The notes below the pieces were generated by a model. The model was not told where the DNA came from. It saw only the letters and a list, made by a program, of their open reading frames with translations, and did no database searches. From contig CM043945.1 in NCBI GenBank assembly GCA_014529385.2, forward strand, positions 150,241,241-150,305,240: a stretch of 64,000 nucleotides of DNA, given 5' to 3'. The translations under genes and the position numbers were made by a program. This document shows positions 32,182 to 43,558 of the stretch, piece after piece. The DNA is from Adiantum capillus-veneris. Taxonomy: Eukaryota; Streptophyta; Polypodiopsida; Polypodiales; Pteridaceae. How positions within the stretch are numbered: the first letter of the stretch is position 1; each line of letters begins with the position of its first letter.

Positions 32182-34029
32182 ATTGAATTATCAAAAGCAA
32201 GAGGATTTACAAGTGGAATAGTGCGACCACACTCACTAGCATCTATATACATGTTCTTTCCCCTGTAGGTGAAGTAGATTCTCCTTTCAGGGAACTTCAT
32301 GTTGGCAGCCATGCGATCAAACCATGGTGCCCCTAGGATAACATCCTCATGTTGGAGAGGAGAGATGAAGAAGTCTTCCTTGTCAACATAGCTTTGGACA
32401 TGAAGCCTCAACTTCCCAATCAAAGGAGTAACGGAGGCTTGTTGTCCTTTGAAAGCTGCATCAGCCACTACTATATCTCCCATCTCAAAAGCTTGAATGC
32501 CCAACTTGTTGGCCAACTCCATTTTTGAAGTTAAGAGTAGAGCCAGGGTCAAACAAGATGAAGGCATCATGCTCTCTTACCTTTCCCCAAGCATAGGAAA
32601 GTGATGATCCTTTGCAATGAGCATCCTCTTTTGGAGTCTCATTGCGAGTATTCTTCTTGGGGCAAGAAAGATAGCCATGTCCTTGCTCCCCACACTTGAA
32701 ACACTTATGGTCCTTGCGAAAAGATTCAAGCTCTTTAGGAGAGAGTCTATTTTTACCTTTGTAAACTCCCTTCTCCTTGGACCGATTGTTGTTGTTGTTG
32801 GAATTGACTTGGGAAGTATTTTGAACATTGGTTTTCCCCTTCGCATCATTTTTGTCTATGTTTTCCATGGGCTTGACATTATGTCTAGCCCCTTGATGGA
32901 AATTGATGCGTGAAGCAACCATGGTGTGATGGATTACTTCGCTAATAGTACCAGGCCGTTGAGAGTTGATGTATTCGGCCATCTCTTCAGGTAATCCCGA
33001 ACAGAATTGCTGCCTTTGCTCGACAAAGTCTATCTTTTGAAAGACAATAGCCTTGAGATGTAAATCCCAAAACTTGTCTACATATTTGTGGATAGACTCA
33101 TGGGAGAGGAGTTTCAAGCTGCGCCATTCGGTAAGCACTTTGTCCTTTGCATCGCTTTCAAGGAATTGCTTCATGATAGAAACTCGTAGAGTTTTCCATG
33201 TCTTTGGGGCTTCACCATTTCCACGAAGGCTAGCCCACCATTGACGAGTTGATTTTTGGAAGTGCATAGCTACATGGCGTAGCTTAGAGGACTCTGTGAA
33301 GCCCTCATCTCCAAAGGCCGCATCAAATTGCTGGATGAAGGCCAACACTTTGTCGGTAGCACCGAAGGTGCCATCTTAGGTGAGAAAAGAGATACTCTTT
33401 CCTCCCTCCTTGAACTTCTTTAGCTTTTGTGACCTTCGCCATGCAGGAAATGATTTGCGATGTCCTCCCCTCTTGTATTCTCTAGGAGAATAACCATAAC
33501 TTTCGTCAGAAGAGGAGGAAGGTGAAGAAGAAGGAGAAGAGGTTGACCTCTTCCTAGCCCTTTTCTTCCTTTGTTTCCTCTCTTGCCTTTCAGAGTGATG
33601 AGGATAAGGACTATGTGTTGATCTTTTCCTCTTGGGAGGAGTGGGCGATCGTCTAGACCGCTGTCTTCATGGAGCCACATCTTTCGAGGAACTTAAACTT
33701 TCATTGCTTTCTTGCTCTTTGGATTCCTCCTCTCGAATAGGAGAGAGTCTTCTTTTGGGGGTCTCTTCAAGAGGCCTCCTAAGCTCTTTCTCCTCTTGGA
33801 GAGGAAGGGAAATTCCATAAGCACAAAGTTGTTTAGTAACTTCGGCTTGCAAAGCAGGGTTGCCCATAGCTTGCTGCAACCTAGTGACGAGATAATTCAC
33901 AAACATGGGAGCATCATCATTAGCACCTTCATGTGCAAAATCAAAGCTATCAATGTTCATTCTACTCTCTTGATTATTGTCAGCCATGTTAACAAAATTT
34001 ATGTATGTACTTAGTGTATGCTTTGGCAA
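32178..34029 (-). pseudogene. Chromovirus C: gag and protease
   Basis: It corresponds to the 617-residue Gag-protease of D. The start MADNNQESRMNIDSFDF lies at about 33987 on the minus strand. Frame 34029-33667 ends at a TGA that replaces a CGA of D (DVAP-stop-RQRS). The frame continues through an Arg/Ser-rich region, a second stop (FLT-stop-DGTFGA), the Gag core (FIQQFDAAFGDEGFTESSKL, WWASLRGNGEAPKTWKTL) and the knuckle CFKCGEQGHGYLSC to 32485. A deletion after LILFDPGSTLN moves the protease into frame 32570-32178 (GDIVVADAAFKGQ, DVILGAPWFDRMAANMKF). D shows the undisturbed arrangement. The DPGS form of the catalytic motif is usual for plant chromovirus proteases. Confidence 0.88.
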
Positions 34030-34400
34030 TTCAAAACTTAGTTGCCACTCCTCTTAGCCTTTGAAAATCGGTTCTTAAGTATCTACACCCACGGCTCGAA
34101 GTGGTTAATTATAGAGAGTAGAGGAGTAGGTCTAACATACCAGAGTTGCCAAGGGCTAGCTCCTTTCGGACTTCTTATGGCTCAATAATGGTAAAGCCGT
34201 AGGCAAGTCTAAAAAGACTCCATTATTAAGTCCAAAGCTCCCGAGGTGTGCACCATCCCCCACATAGTGGGCTCAACAAAACCGATTATAGATCCCAGTT
34301 CCACTTACCCTAATATAATTAACAACATCAACCATTTATAGGCTACTTAAGGACCTCTCTTCTTAAGCAAGAAAAGAGAAACCAAATGCTCTGATACCAA
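34030..34400 (-). promoter_or_regulatory. Chromovirus C leader and primer-binding site (initiator-Met tRNA)
   Basis: On the minus strand, TGGTATCAGAGC (plus 34388-34399) lies one base after the LTR. It is complementary to the 3' end of plant initiator-Met tRNA, the commonest plant LTR-retrotransposon primer. The following ~360 bases are a non-coding leader matching 61258-61658 of D. Confidence 0.92.
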
Positions 34401-36022
34401 TGTAATGAAATTGGCCTATTTAATTTGAGAGTAGCGGAAATTAATGAGAGTACTTTTGAGAAATGACTTTGTGAGCATAGCGGGTGAACATAATTGAAGA
34501 TAGCAACATAATCATAGCAATTAGTTAACTTGGCATGAACAATACTTTTGCAAGAGAGAGAATTTAGAGAACATGACAACAGTTGAGGACCGGATTTATG
34601 TGGAGCCGGTCCCCCCTCCAATAGGCATTTGTATTATGATTTCTCCCATTAAGAGAGACTTGTTACAATGCAATCTTTGTGTTCCTTGTGACCTAGGTGA
34701 TGCAATGAAGATGGAAATATTCATGCATCACAAACATAACATAAACTTGAAGAAAGCTTTAACTATCCCAATCCTCAGTCCCAAGACCTCAAACACCTTC
34801 GAAGGTGGAGAGAGCTAACAGGGAATGAGGGTAGGGAAGAGGAAGAAGAAACATTTCCTAGGAGAAAGAATTAGTTCCTCACTTATCATAACTCTTGTTG
34901 CTAGCATACATAATAGCATAGTAATGAAGAAGAAGGAGATGGCAAGCTTAAGCATTGAAGCATGGCTCTTGGTTGGATTTGCACTCCATATCCAAGAGTG
35001 TTGGTGTAGGCTCTCAACCTCTACTTGCTTGGAGAAGGAGAGGGAGTTCTTGCACTTTGCATAGCACACAATGAGAGTGTTTGTGAGTGTGTGTGGGTGA
35101 GTATACCCCCTAAGTAACCCCCTAGCTTGCTTTGGTCGACCCCCTTGTAGCTCATGCTTGAAGCTCATTGGACCCCTCCAGGCCCTAGCCAATCACAAGC
35201 AGGAGGAATTACAAGCAGCAAGGGTAGCCTTGAGACAAGTGTCCCCCTTTCCCCTTTGAGAGAGAGGGCTTCATAAATGCTAAATAAATTAATTAAATCT
35301 CCTAAATTATTATTGGACCCCTTGGGTGGCCAACCAATAGGCTTCAGGCACACCATGAGGGCAACATGAGGAGAAACTTGACAAGTGTCCCTTTTGCTTT
35401 CTTTGTACCATGCATGCCTTGTGTGAGTGTGTGGGTGTTCTCTCTCATCCCCCCTCATGTAGGGCTCGCCCCCTCCTTGTAGGGATTGAATCTTTGACTT
35501 TTTGACACCTCAAGCCCCTCATGCATAGGCCCAGTTCCCACCACAAGCTTGGCTCAACAGCACTTTAAGCTTGGGTTGGGTTCTCACCTCAAGTGCAACC
35601 CTAGCATCTCAAGCATTTCAAGCACCTCAAGAATCTCAATAATTAAGCACCTCAAGCACCTTAGTCATCAAGCATGACAAGCAAGACAAGCACCTCGAGC
35701 TTGGTCGGGTTCCCGCGCCTCAAGGTTCCCGCGCCTCAAGGTCAACCCTAGCTTACCTAAGGTCAAAGGCCTTTTACACACATTATTGGAGGTCTTTAAT
35801 GAAGCTAACCCTAAGGTCTTATGCTCCATTTGTTAGCCTTGCTCTTTGATAGACCATCTCTCATTTGGGCCCCTTTACCATTGGCCCCGTGTTGAGATAG
35901 ATCTATAAGCACATGTCTATATCTTAACACTTGTTCCCGTTTATTCTCCCACATTAAGTGATCAATTTAATATGAGAAAATAATTTGGGTTGGTTAGATA
36001 TTAGATATTAGATTTTATGACA
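34401..36022 (-). mobile_element. Chromovirus C 5' LTR
   Basis: It is the partner of 27041-28666. It contains a small tandem duplication (TTCCCGCGCCTCAAGG, about 35709-35741) not seen in the 3' LTR. Confidence 0.92.
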
Positions 36023-38365
36023 AGCTTACCAATCGAAGTAATCAGACTAACTTGGAACTCAACCTTCCAGGGTCAACTGGTGGGAGTTCTCTAATTCACC
36101 CTTGGTTCAAGGTCATTAACGCTTTTTTCCTGGTGAGGACCGAGCACAGCCGTCATTCTGCTAAGGTGAGTGTATTATAATCTACACGAATCCCTCAATC
36201 CCAAGTTATTCCCCGCTCCGTAGACGGGAATCCCTTTTTCCCCGCTCTGGACTTAATTGCTAAGACAACATAAAATTGGGTTCAACTTTCCGGCCAACAA
36301 TTAACCCTCCAAAATCCGCCTACCCACGAAACCGTTTGATAAATGCACGTTCACAAGGTAGTACTATGATACTAGAAAACAATATTCCAATCATTGCAAA
36401 CCAAGAATACATTTCAAGTATTTGAAAGCAACATGCAAACTATTGGATAACCTTGCAAATGTGCATTTATCAGGTCGTTCCCACCCTTTTCTTTATACAA
36501 ATTTTTAACTTCCTTTTTCCTTTAATATTAGTAAGATTATCTAGTTATCTTTCAAGCAGTCATATATATTTCTCCAGGCATACCCCGATCCTCGTCCCAG
36601 GACTCGGGTATCCTATCTCCTCTGCCACATGAGAAGGTGGCACCTTTACACAAATTCCAATGCTTATTTTTCTTTATCTTGTGTGGGAAAGGATTCAAAA
36701 ATAATCTACTTTAGGTTCCTTTTAAATCAATAATATCGAGAAGAAGAGCAAAGGTCCGGCTGATGAGGACAATTGTGGAATAGCCCATTTAGGTTCCTAG
36801 CCTTTCCAAGGTTCCTTTTTCCCAAACAATTTGAAGAGTTCCTGAATTAAATCACATCGTCCTCCCTTATCATGATCCCTCCATGGATCCTTTTCCTTCC
36901 TCCTTTTCCCGTCGGCATCAGGCCTACCAGGACTAGGCCGATTTCCAGACGCATCCGCGGGTCACATCCACCTAGCCGGGACACACTGGCATTAAATCTC
37001 ATTTCTAGGGCAATGAATGAACCCTGAGCTCAAACATAGACCAACGGTTATCAGTCCTAGCCGAAAAGGACCATCCCCCATTGTATCCCACAGGTAAACA
37101 CCTACGCCGGTCTTTTTCCAAACATGAAGACAAGTGCACACTTAAATCGCTATGTTATTCTAGGGCTATCCACATCAATCTTCTCGGTAAAGTTTTTAAT
37201 CCTAGTTTAAATTTTAGATTAAGCTCCTTGAGTTATAAACCCTTTATTCCTAATTCCTTTTAATTTTCTATTCAAACAAGACCTTAAGAAAATAACGAAT
37301 CTCATGGAAGTTTAAGGTTTTGTCTATACGTAAGTTTCAATTTATCCCCAACTTTGATGAATCCCATTTTGGTCCCTTTTCATCATTTGCCATCCATGAA
37401 GCATCTCCACCGAAGCGTTGGGAGTTTTATGTTCAAGCAACACAGTCACGACATCTATGAAGCTATCCCCTTACTCCCCCCTTCGAATTTGCAAAACAAA
37501 CTTGAAAGAAGACAAACTTGAAATGAACAATGCATATGCTTTCTATAAAGAGTTTTTTCTTTGGTGTGATCTATGCGTGGTACACACAAAACCTACGAAA
37601 TGCACCAACTTACAACCTTGGTCAACTAATCAAAACTTCCTTTGAGTGATTATGCAAGAGTAAAACCCTTCTATGCATGTAAGTGTGAAATGGCAAAGTT
37701 CCTAAGAGCGGACTTGCTAGTGTAACGTAAAATATGCATATAATAGTGTATGAATGATTAACAAATTCTTCTTAGGAAGGGATTTAGGCGTACCCTTACT
37801 ACCGTGGAGAGGATTAATCAAGTGACTTAAAGAGGCTTAAGGTTTCGGAACCTTAATGTGTAGATAATAGGGTATTCTCCTTGCTTTGGAAGAGTAACGG
37901 CAAGTGTATTGACATGGCCGGATCTTTTTCGCTTCCCTTTGCTTGAAAACCACCAATTTGGCTATGGAATAGAAGAGATTAAGAAAATTCAAGCTATGGA
38001 AAGCTTGTAAGTTAAGAGAGAGAAGGTGAAGAGGGTAATGGTAATTGCGATTATGGTTATGGCTTCTCTTAATGAGAGAAGTGTGTATAGGGTGTGTATG
38101 AAGAAGGAGGATTAGCTATGGCTTTCATAGCTTACTATCAAGTTTGCAATTTCAAAATGTGTAGAGAAATGAAGTGAAGTGAAGCGTAGCAAAGTGCAAC
38201 GAAGTGAAGCGAAGTGTTCATTGAGTAGGGAAGGCCTCCTTTTAAGCATATTTTTTAATAAGTCCCTTAACTTATCGTGATAAGTTACTTTACATATCTT
38301 TGATATGTTGTCTTCCTTTTCAAAGCTTCTCCAGCAAGCTACTTATGCAAGAAGCTTCTTTTCCT

Positions 38366-38440
38366 ACAAGTGGCTTATGCATGAAGCTACTTTTCTACAA
38401 GTGGCTTATGCATGAAGCTACTTTCCAACAAGTGGCTACT
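38366..38440 (+). repeat. 31-bp tandem repeat
   Basis: ACAAGTGGCTTATGCATGAA-type units start at 38366, 38397 and 38428; the third is partial. Confidence 0.85.
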
Positions 38441-38574
38441 TTTTCAATTCAACAAGCTATTTTCAACAAGTGGATTTTTTTTTTCAATAAGTTACTTTTT
38501 CACCTTACCCTATTCTTTCTTTGTTTTTCTTATGCAATTTTATTTTCTTTCTTGAGATAAAACTAATATTCCAT

Positions 38575-38690
38575 GCAGTGGTTATATCCACGTTCCCATG
38601 ATGAAAACCGAAAGTGTCTCATGGATAGATTTGCATTGGTTATATCCATGTTCCCATGGTTAAAACCGAAAGCGTCTCGTGGGTAGCTAG
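38575..38690 (+). repeat. 58-bp tandem repeat, two copies
   Basis: GCA[GT]TGGTTATATCCA...AAAACCGAAAG[TC]GTCTC[AG]TGG occurs at 38575 and 38633. Confidence 0.85.
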
Positions 38691-38820
38691 GGTACTTTAC
38701 TTGATCGTATTCCGAAAGTCGACGGCTCAGATATTTCAACAAGAGTAAGCGCTAAGAGGAGGACCTTACACACATCTTGTAGCCGAGTGTCCTATTAGGC
38801 TACAAAAAAACGCCACACTA

Positions 38821-39941
38821 ATGCAAACCAATCAAGCGAGCACGTCTACAATGCCTATACTCATGTGTAATCAATGTGGCATAGATCATTTGATTGCCCA
38901 ATGTCCAAATAATCCAAATGCACCGAAGATCACGCCATTAAACTTGATTGAGGTTACCGAGGAGCCATCACAAAGTACCCCTGTGGTACCAATAAACGTA
39001 CTCACACGATCGATGCTCCAAAAAAAAAAAAAATCTTGAGGAAAGAGACCCGACATCAATTGCCCAATCTCAAAAAAAGAAGAAAACACGAAGGAAGAGA
39101 TCGCAAAAAGCAGCGAAGTCAGACCCTAGTTCAAAGACCAACATAGAGACTGGTGACGACGTCGTATATATGAACGGCGCTGAAGAGAATTCTCATTCAG
39201 GTGAAACCATGGAGACCAAAACAACCACTAAGATATAAACCAACAAGGAAGATCTTCATGAGCCACAATGGCCAGGACCCAAGAAGAAGATAGGAACTTA
39301 TCCAAACCCTACAGAGGAGATTGAGCGAGTCAAGCAATTAAGGAGTTTGGTAGAAGATACCCAAAGGGATCTAGAACTAGCACCTAGGCATATCCAGATT
39401 ACAGAAACCGTGTTCCCTACGCAACAACAACCTCACGAGGTCCATAGACCCTTAGCCATGACCCTTAGCCATACCTAGTGTCATCCAAGAAGAAAATGAC
39501 TTAAAGTCATGGGAAAGTGGGCGTAATTAGTTTTGGATGGAAAGAATTTTTACAGAGGGACTACCTGATCCTATCAAAGAAATGGAGATCCCATCTTCCC
39601 CACGTCAAGGGATAGAATTCCAAAAGGTGCCATTAAACATTGCTAAATTGATGGATTTCATGTCTTTAGAAGTTAGAACCACCATCATGTCCAAACTATA
39701 TAAAGACCCTAAGCTAGTCTCAGCTCTTCGAGCCTTGCTCAATGGAGAATTAAAGTTTGGGCTACCACAATTTTCACAAATGGATGGAGCTGGGGAGATG
39801 CCAATAGAGGAGGAACACTTAGATCCACAACCCAACCTAGATGAGAACCTTGTTATAGAAATACCTGTTATAACAAGTTGGGACAATACTTTGAGGGTGA
39901 TGAATCCAATGCGACCATACCAATCACTACTAAGGGATTAA
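38821..39941 (+). pseudogene. Element B: Gag C-terminal zinc knuckle and pre-protease region
   Basis: The first frame (38821-39039) has CNQCGIDHLIAQC, a proper CX2CX4HX4C knuckle, and VVPINVLTRSMLQKKKK, collinear with F at about 6741-6920. Stops and indels follow to 39537. The frame 39537-39941 (MERIFTEGLPDPIKEMEIPS, NIAKLMDFMSLEVRTTIM, LVSALRALLNGELKFGLPQF) corresponds to the helical region before the protease in F. Nucleic-acid packaging and polyprotein linker roles are inferred from position. Confidence 0.7.
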
Positions 39942-40271
39942 CTATGAAGGGAATCCTTGATGGTGGCGCTAGGGTTAGCATTGTGGCTAAAAATTGATGG
40001 GAAACTATGGGAAGACCTCACCTTGCGACCACAACCATAGTAGTGAAGATGGCCAATGGGGTCTATTGTTAAACCTATTGGGATGCTAGAAGATCTCAAG
40101 ATCAAGGTCTTTGGACATAAAATAAGAATTACCTTCATTGTTATGGATTTGTCCAAACACACTATGGCATCGGAGATGATCTTAGGATGCCCTTTCATGA
40201 GGGAAGCAAAAATGGCACATGACTGGTCTAAAAACTATGTCTACTTGCAGTTCCAAGATTCTGTCATTTGA
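39942..40271 (+). pseudogene. Element B: first retropepsin (usual position)
   Basis: KGILDGGARVSIVAKN, stop, then WETMGRP and VVKMANG lie in one frame. The second half lies in the frame from 40056: GMLEDLKIKVFGHKIRITFI, MASEMILGCPFMREAKMAHD and NYVYLQF. The catalytic motif is DGG instead of D[ST]G and the flap-dimer part is ILGCPF for ILGRPF. It is collinear with the F protease at 7968-8290. It is inactive because of the frameshift, the stop and the changed active site. Confidence 0.78.
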
Positions 40272-40916
40272 GTGGATCTTGTAACTAGTCGAGCACATCC
40301 TCTAGGAAATAGGTTTATGATTGATCATAGATCTGACACCACAGTTCACTCGGACCCATTGCAGTATTGTTACACGTGTAAAGCAGACACTGTTGTTGGG
40401 GAAGATTATCCTTATATGGATGTACTCCCTCGGATGACTGAGTCAGACAATGTGGATTGGGTCCACCTAGCAGCAACCATAGACACTTGGGAAAATAGGG
40501 GGACGACCTGGGTATCACCTGAGGGGGATGAAATTCCACCACTCATACCCTTAAATATGCTAGAAGCAATGCATATAGCTTCTGATGACCTACAAGATGA
40601 AAGTTTGACTGGCATTGGGACTAGTAGCGCCTCACAAGACTATAGCCCACACGATTTGGGGTCAGAATCATCAATTGAAATTGACTCTAAGGATGAAGAA
40701 TATGAGTTAAATCTTAGTGCAAATGTGGGGACAAACCATTCAGGGCCCAGTGGTACCTCAGATGACAATCTATCCAAGGGAGCAGAAGACACAAGAAGCG
40801 ATTCATCTAGTGACTCTTCACTAGAGATCTGTTGTAATGAAAAATTAGACAAGAAGAGTAAGAGATATAAGAGGCGACGATATCGAGAAAATGTGCGTGC
40901 TAGAATAAATGAATAG
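40272..40916 (+). CDS. Element B: acidic linker between protease and RT
   Basis: A 214-codon open frame directly follows the protease stop. It contains CYTCKADTVVGEDYPYMDVL, VHLAATIDTWENRGTTWVSP and a long Ser/Asp/Glu-rich region (SSIEIDSKDEEYELNLSANV), and ends basic (KKSKRYKRRRYRENVRARI). No catalytic domain is recognised. It sits where many plant Gypsy elements have a variable linker between protease and RT. It was probably part of one polyprotein, since similar sequence continues after its stop (AEWLNYIGACDAHRKLVDNW). Confidence 0.55.
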   Translation: MDLVTSRAHPLGNRFMIDHRSDTTVHSDPLQYCYTCKADTVVGEDYPYMDVLPRMTESDNVDWVHLAATIDTWENRGTTWVSPEGDEIPPLIPLNMLEAMHIASDDLQDESLTGIGTSSASQDYSPHDLGSESSIEIDSKDEEYELNLSANVGTNHSGPSGTSDDNLSKGAEDTRSDSSSDSSLEICCNEKLDKKSKRYKRRRYRENVRARINE

Positions 40917-41512
40917 AAATCTACCGCAGAATGGCTTAATTATATAGGGGCATGTGATGCTCATCGAAAGCTGGTAGATAACTGGGGTGAATACCTTCAA
41001 AGTGTTATGTGGTGTAGCCCACAACCCATTGACATCACACAAATAGAGGCCACAGACAAGCCAAAGTTGGGCCGTACCGTAAGGAGATGACAAAATCAAG
41101 AGTTAGCTCAACAAAAAAAGGAATCGGAAGTGAAATCACAGTCCAAAGAACAACAGGACCCCACAAACTTACACCTTGCACCTGAACATTTCAAATCCTT
41201 TACCACAGAGGAACGTAAGGTTGTGTATACAAAGGCTCAAAGAAAACCTATCGATGGGAGCAATGGAGTCTATGACGGCCCAGTGATAGTTAAGGAAATA
41301 GAGTAAGCAAACCCAAGAGAAGAGTCCAAATCTGTTTTCATTGCCCAAGATCTGACAGAGACTGAGGAGTGTGTACTTAAAGAACTTCTCAAGGAATTCA
41401 GGGATATATTTGCTTGGACATATCATGATATGAAAGGTATTCCACCTTCTGTGGTGCAGCACACAATCCCCATGAATAGCATGGCTAACCAGTTCAGCAA
41501 CGACCCTACCCA
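40917..41512 (+). pseudogene. Element B: pol N-terminal lead into RT, with stops
   Basis: The frame reads AEWLNYIGACDAHRKL...VVYTKAQRKPIDGSNGVYDG with a stop, then KSVFIAQDLTETEECVLKEL, FRDIFAWTYHDMKGIPPSVV and QHTIPMNS, the conserved entry to Gypsy RT. Stops and an indel occur near 41090, 41300 and 41510, where the frame changes to that of the RT. Confidence 0.75.
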
Positions 41513-43558
41513 ATGAGTCCTAAATATGCAAAGATCGTTCAAGAAGAGATTGAAAAGCTTGTGGAATGCGGATTCATATACCCTATTGAGCACTCAGAAT
41601 GGGTGTCTCCAATAGTGATTGTGCCAAAAAAGAATGGGAAACTTAGAGTGTGCGTGGATCTCAAGAAGGTCAATGCCGCCACTAGGAGGGACCATTACCC
41701 CTTGCCATATTCAGAATATGTGCGTGAAAGAGTTGTAGGGAAGGAAGCTTATAGATTTTTAGATGGGTATCAAATCACAATTGCGCTAGAGGACCAAGCT
41801 AAAACAACCTTTATAATCGAATTTGGAGTGTTTACATTTCGTGCTATGGCTTTTGGCTTAAGCAATGCCCCTGCTACTTTTCAAAGATTAATAAACACTG
41901 CTTTTAGAAAATATTTGAGGGAGTTTTGTGAAGCTTTCTTATATGACCTTTGTGTTTATTCCTCTTGGAAAGAACATCTATCATGCTTAAGAAAAGTGTT
42001 TGAGAAGTGCAGATTGTATTGCATCTCCTTAAACCTTTTCAAATGCCAATTTTGGATTAAACATGGAGTCATTTTAGGGCATGTAGTGTCCAAAAATGGG
42101 ATCTCCACAGATGAGAGAAAAATTAAAGCCATTGCTGAATTGCCACCTCTTACAAACTATAAAGGAGTTCAAAGGTTCATGGGCCATGTGGGTTATTACC
42201 GACGGTTTATTTTAAACTTTGCCGAGATAGCTCGTCCTTTGTACAAGCTTCTTATTGATTTCCAATGGACCGCGGAGTGTGATCACTCTTATGAGTCATT
42301 GAAAAAGACCTTGACTAGCGCTCTTATTCTATGAGTGTCCGATTGGAATGTAATTTTCCATGTGCATATTGATGCATTGAACTTTGCTATTGGGTGTGTT
42401 CTAGCTCAACCGAGAGAACATAAACTGGACTACCCCATTATCTTTGCAAGTGGTCAATTGAATGATGCCGAGAGAAACTACACCACTACAAAGCGAGAAG
42501 GTTTAGGTATGATTTATGCAGTGAAGAAATTTCACTACTACCTTTTGGCCAACAAGTTTGTTTTCTATGTTGATCATCAAGCCTTGTTGTATCTAGTAAA
42601 TAAACCTTGTTCCAGGGGAAGAATTACACGATGGTTATTAATTCTCCTTGAGTTTGATTTTTTCGTTGTGGTGAGACCTGGTAAAAGACATGTCATGGTG
42701 GATCATTTATCTCGCATACCCAATGGTGAAGCCCCTACTGGGGTCGATGATGAGTTTCCCGATACCTCTCTATTCCTAGTCGAAACCATACCTGAATGGA
42801 GTGAGAAGATTGTGAACTTTCTAGTTAATGGTTTTCCCCCCAAAGAGCTTCGTAAAGACATAGCTCAAAAATCGTTAAAAGAATGTGAACCTTACTCTCT
42901 CATTGCAGGAACTCTCTACAGGCTAGGGAAGGATGATATTCTTAAACGTTGTTCGTGTGAGGATGAGTATTTATACATACCGCAAGAAGCCCACATGGGT
43001 ATAGCCGGAGGACATTTCTCAGGGAAACTAATAGCTAGAAAGGTGTTGCAATCAGGCTATTGGTGGCTTACCTTATTCAAGGATGCATCACTTTTTGCAA
43101 AAGGATGTGATGAATGCCAACGTTACAAAATCACACAACGAAAGGATAAGATGCCCTTACATCCTGTTAAAGTGACTGAACCATTTGAAAAATGGGGTTT
43201 GGACTTTGTAGGCCCAATTAGTCCGGCAGCTCGTAGCACTCAATCTCGATATATTATTGTTGCCACTGACTATGTGACAAAGTGGGCGGAACCCAGGGCA
43301 ATACGTAAGGCCGATGCGAGGTCAACTGCCAAGTTTCTCTTTGAGAACATTATTACAAGATTTGGTTGTCCCTTTCAGATTGTGAGTGACAATGGTACTC
43401 ATTTTATAAATGGAGTAATAAAAGAACTCACTACCAACTTTATGATAGCTCACCATAAGTCCACACCTTATTATCCACAAGAAAATGGCCAAGCTGAGAG
43501 CACCAACAAGGCCTTAATCTCTATCTTGAGACCAAAACGGTGGAAGCTCATCGCATAG
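41513..43558 (+). pseudogene. Element B: reverse transcriptase, RNase H and integrase core
   Basis: One frame with a single TGA at 42332-42334. RT: EWVSPIVIVPKKNGKLRVCV, DLKKVNAATRRDHYPLPYSE, MAFGLSNAPATFQRL. The catalytic loop reads AFLYDLCVYSS where family members have F-x-DD-F, so one metal-binding Asp is lost. The connection has GHVVSKNGISTDERKIKAI. RNase H: VHIDALNFAIGCVLAQPREH, YTTTKREGLGMIYAVKKFHY and YVDHQALLYLV. Integrase: HMGIAGGHFSGKL with CDECQRYK (HHCC), then catalytic D, D, E in WGLDFVGPIS, IVSDNGTHF and QENGQAEST. The frame ends by a frameshift at 43540-43558 into the next part. It lacks chromodomain-type chromovirus signatures. Confidence 0.9.

Larger units (their letters stand above)
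27041..36022 (-). mobile_element. Chromovirus C, complete with two LTRs
   Basis: LTRs at 27041-28666 and 34401-36022 (plus coordinates) begin TGTAATG and end TATGACA on the plus strand. Internal order on the minus strand: initiator-Met primer site, gag with zinc knuckle, DPGS protease, RT, RNase H, integrase, chromodomain, PPT. It inserted into the gag region of B. The flanks AAACT (27036-27040) and AGCT/AAGCT (36022-36026) fit a 4-5-bp target duplication with one change. It is the most complete chromovirus in the window, but has several stops and frameshifts. Confidence 0.92.
36023..38820. other. Unassigned 2.8 kb inside B between two parts of gag
   Basis: The first ~160 bases stay open in the frame that entered the C insertion from the left: LTNRSNQTNLELNLPGSTGG, SLIHPWFKVINAFFLVRTEH, SRHSAK. 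The frame ends at a stop near 36180, where AAG-GTGAGTG resembles a splice donor. The rest is non-coding, C/T-rich in places, with two local tandem repeats (38366-38440 and 38575-38690) and a hairpin TGTAGCC...GGCTACA just before B gag homology resumes. It may be another inserted element or a captured host segment. I could not find LTRs, TIRs or a recognisable protein. Confidence 0.45.
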
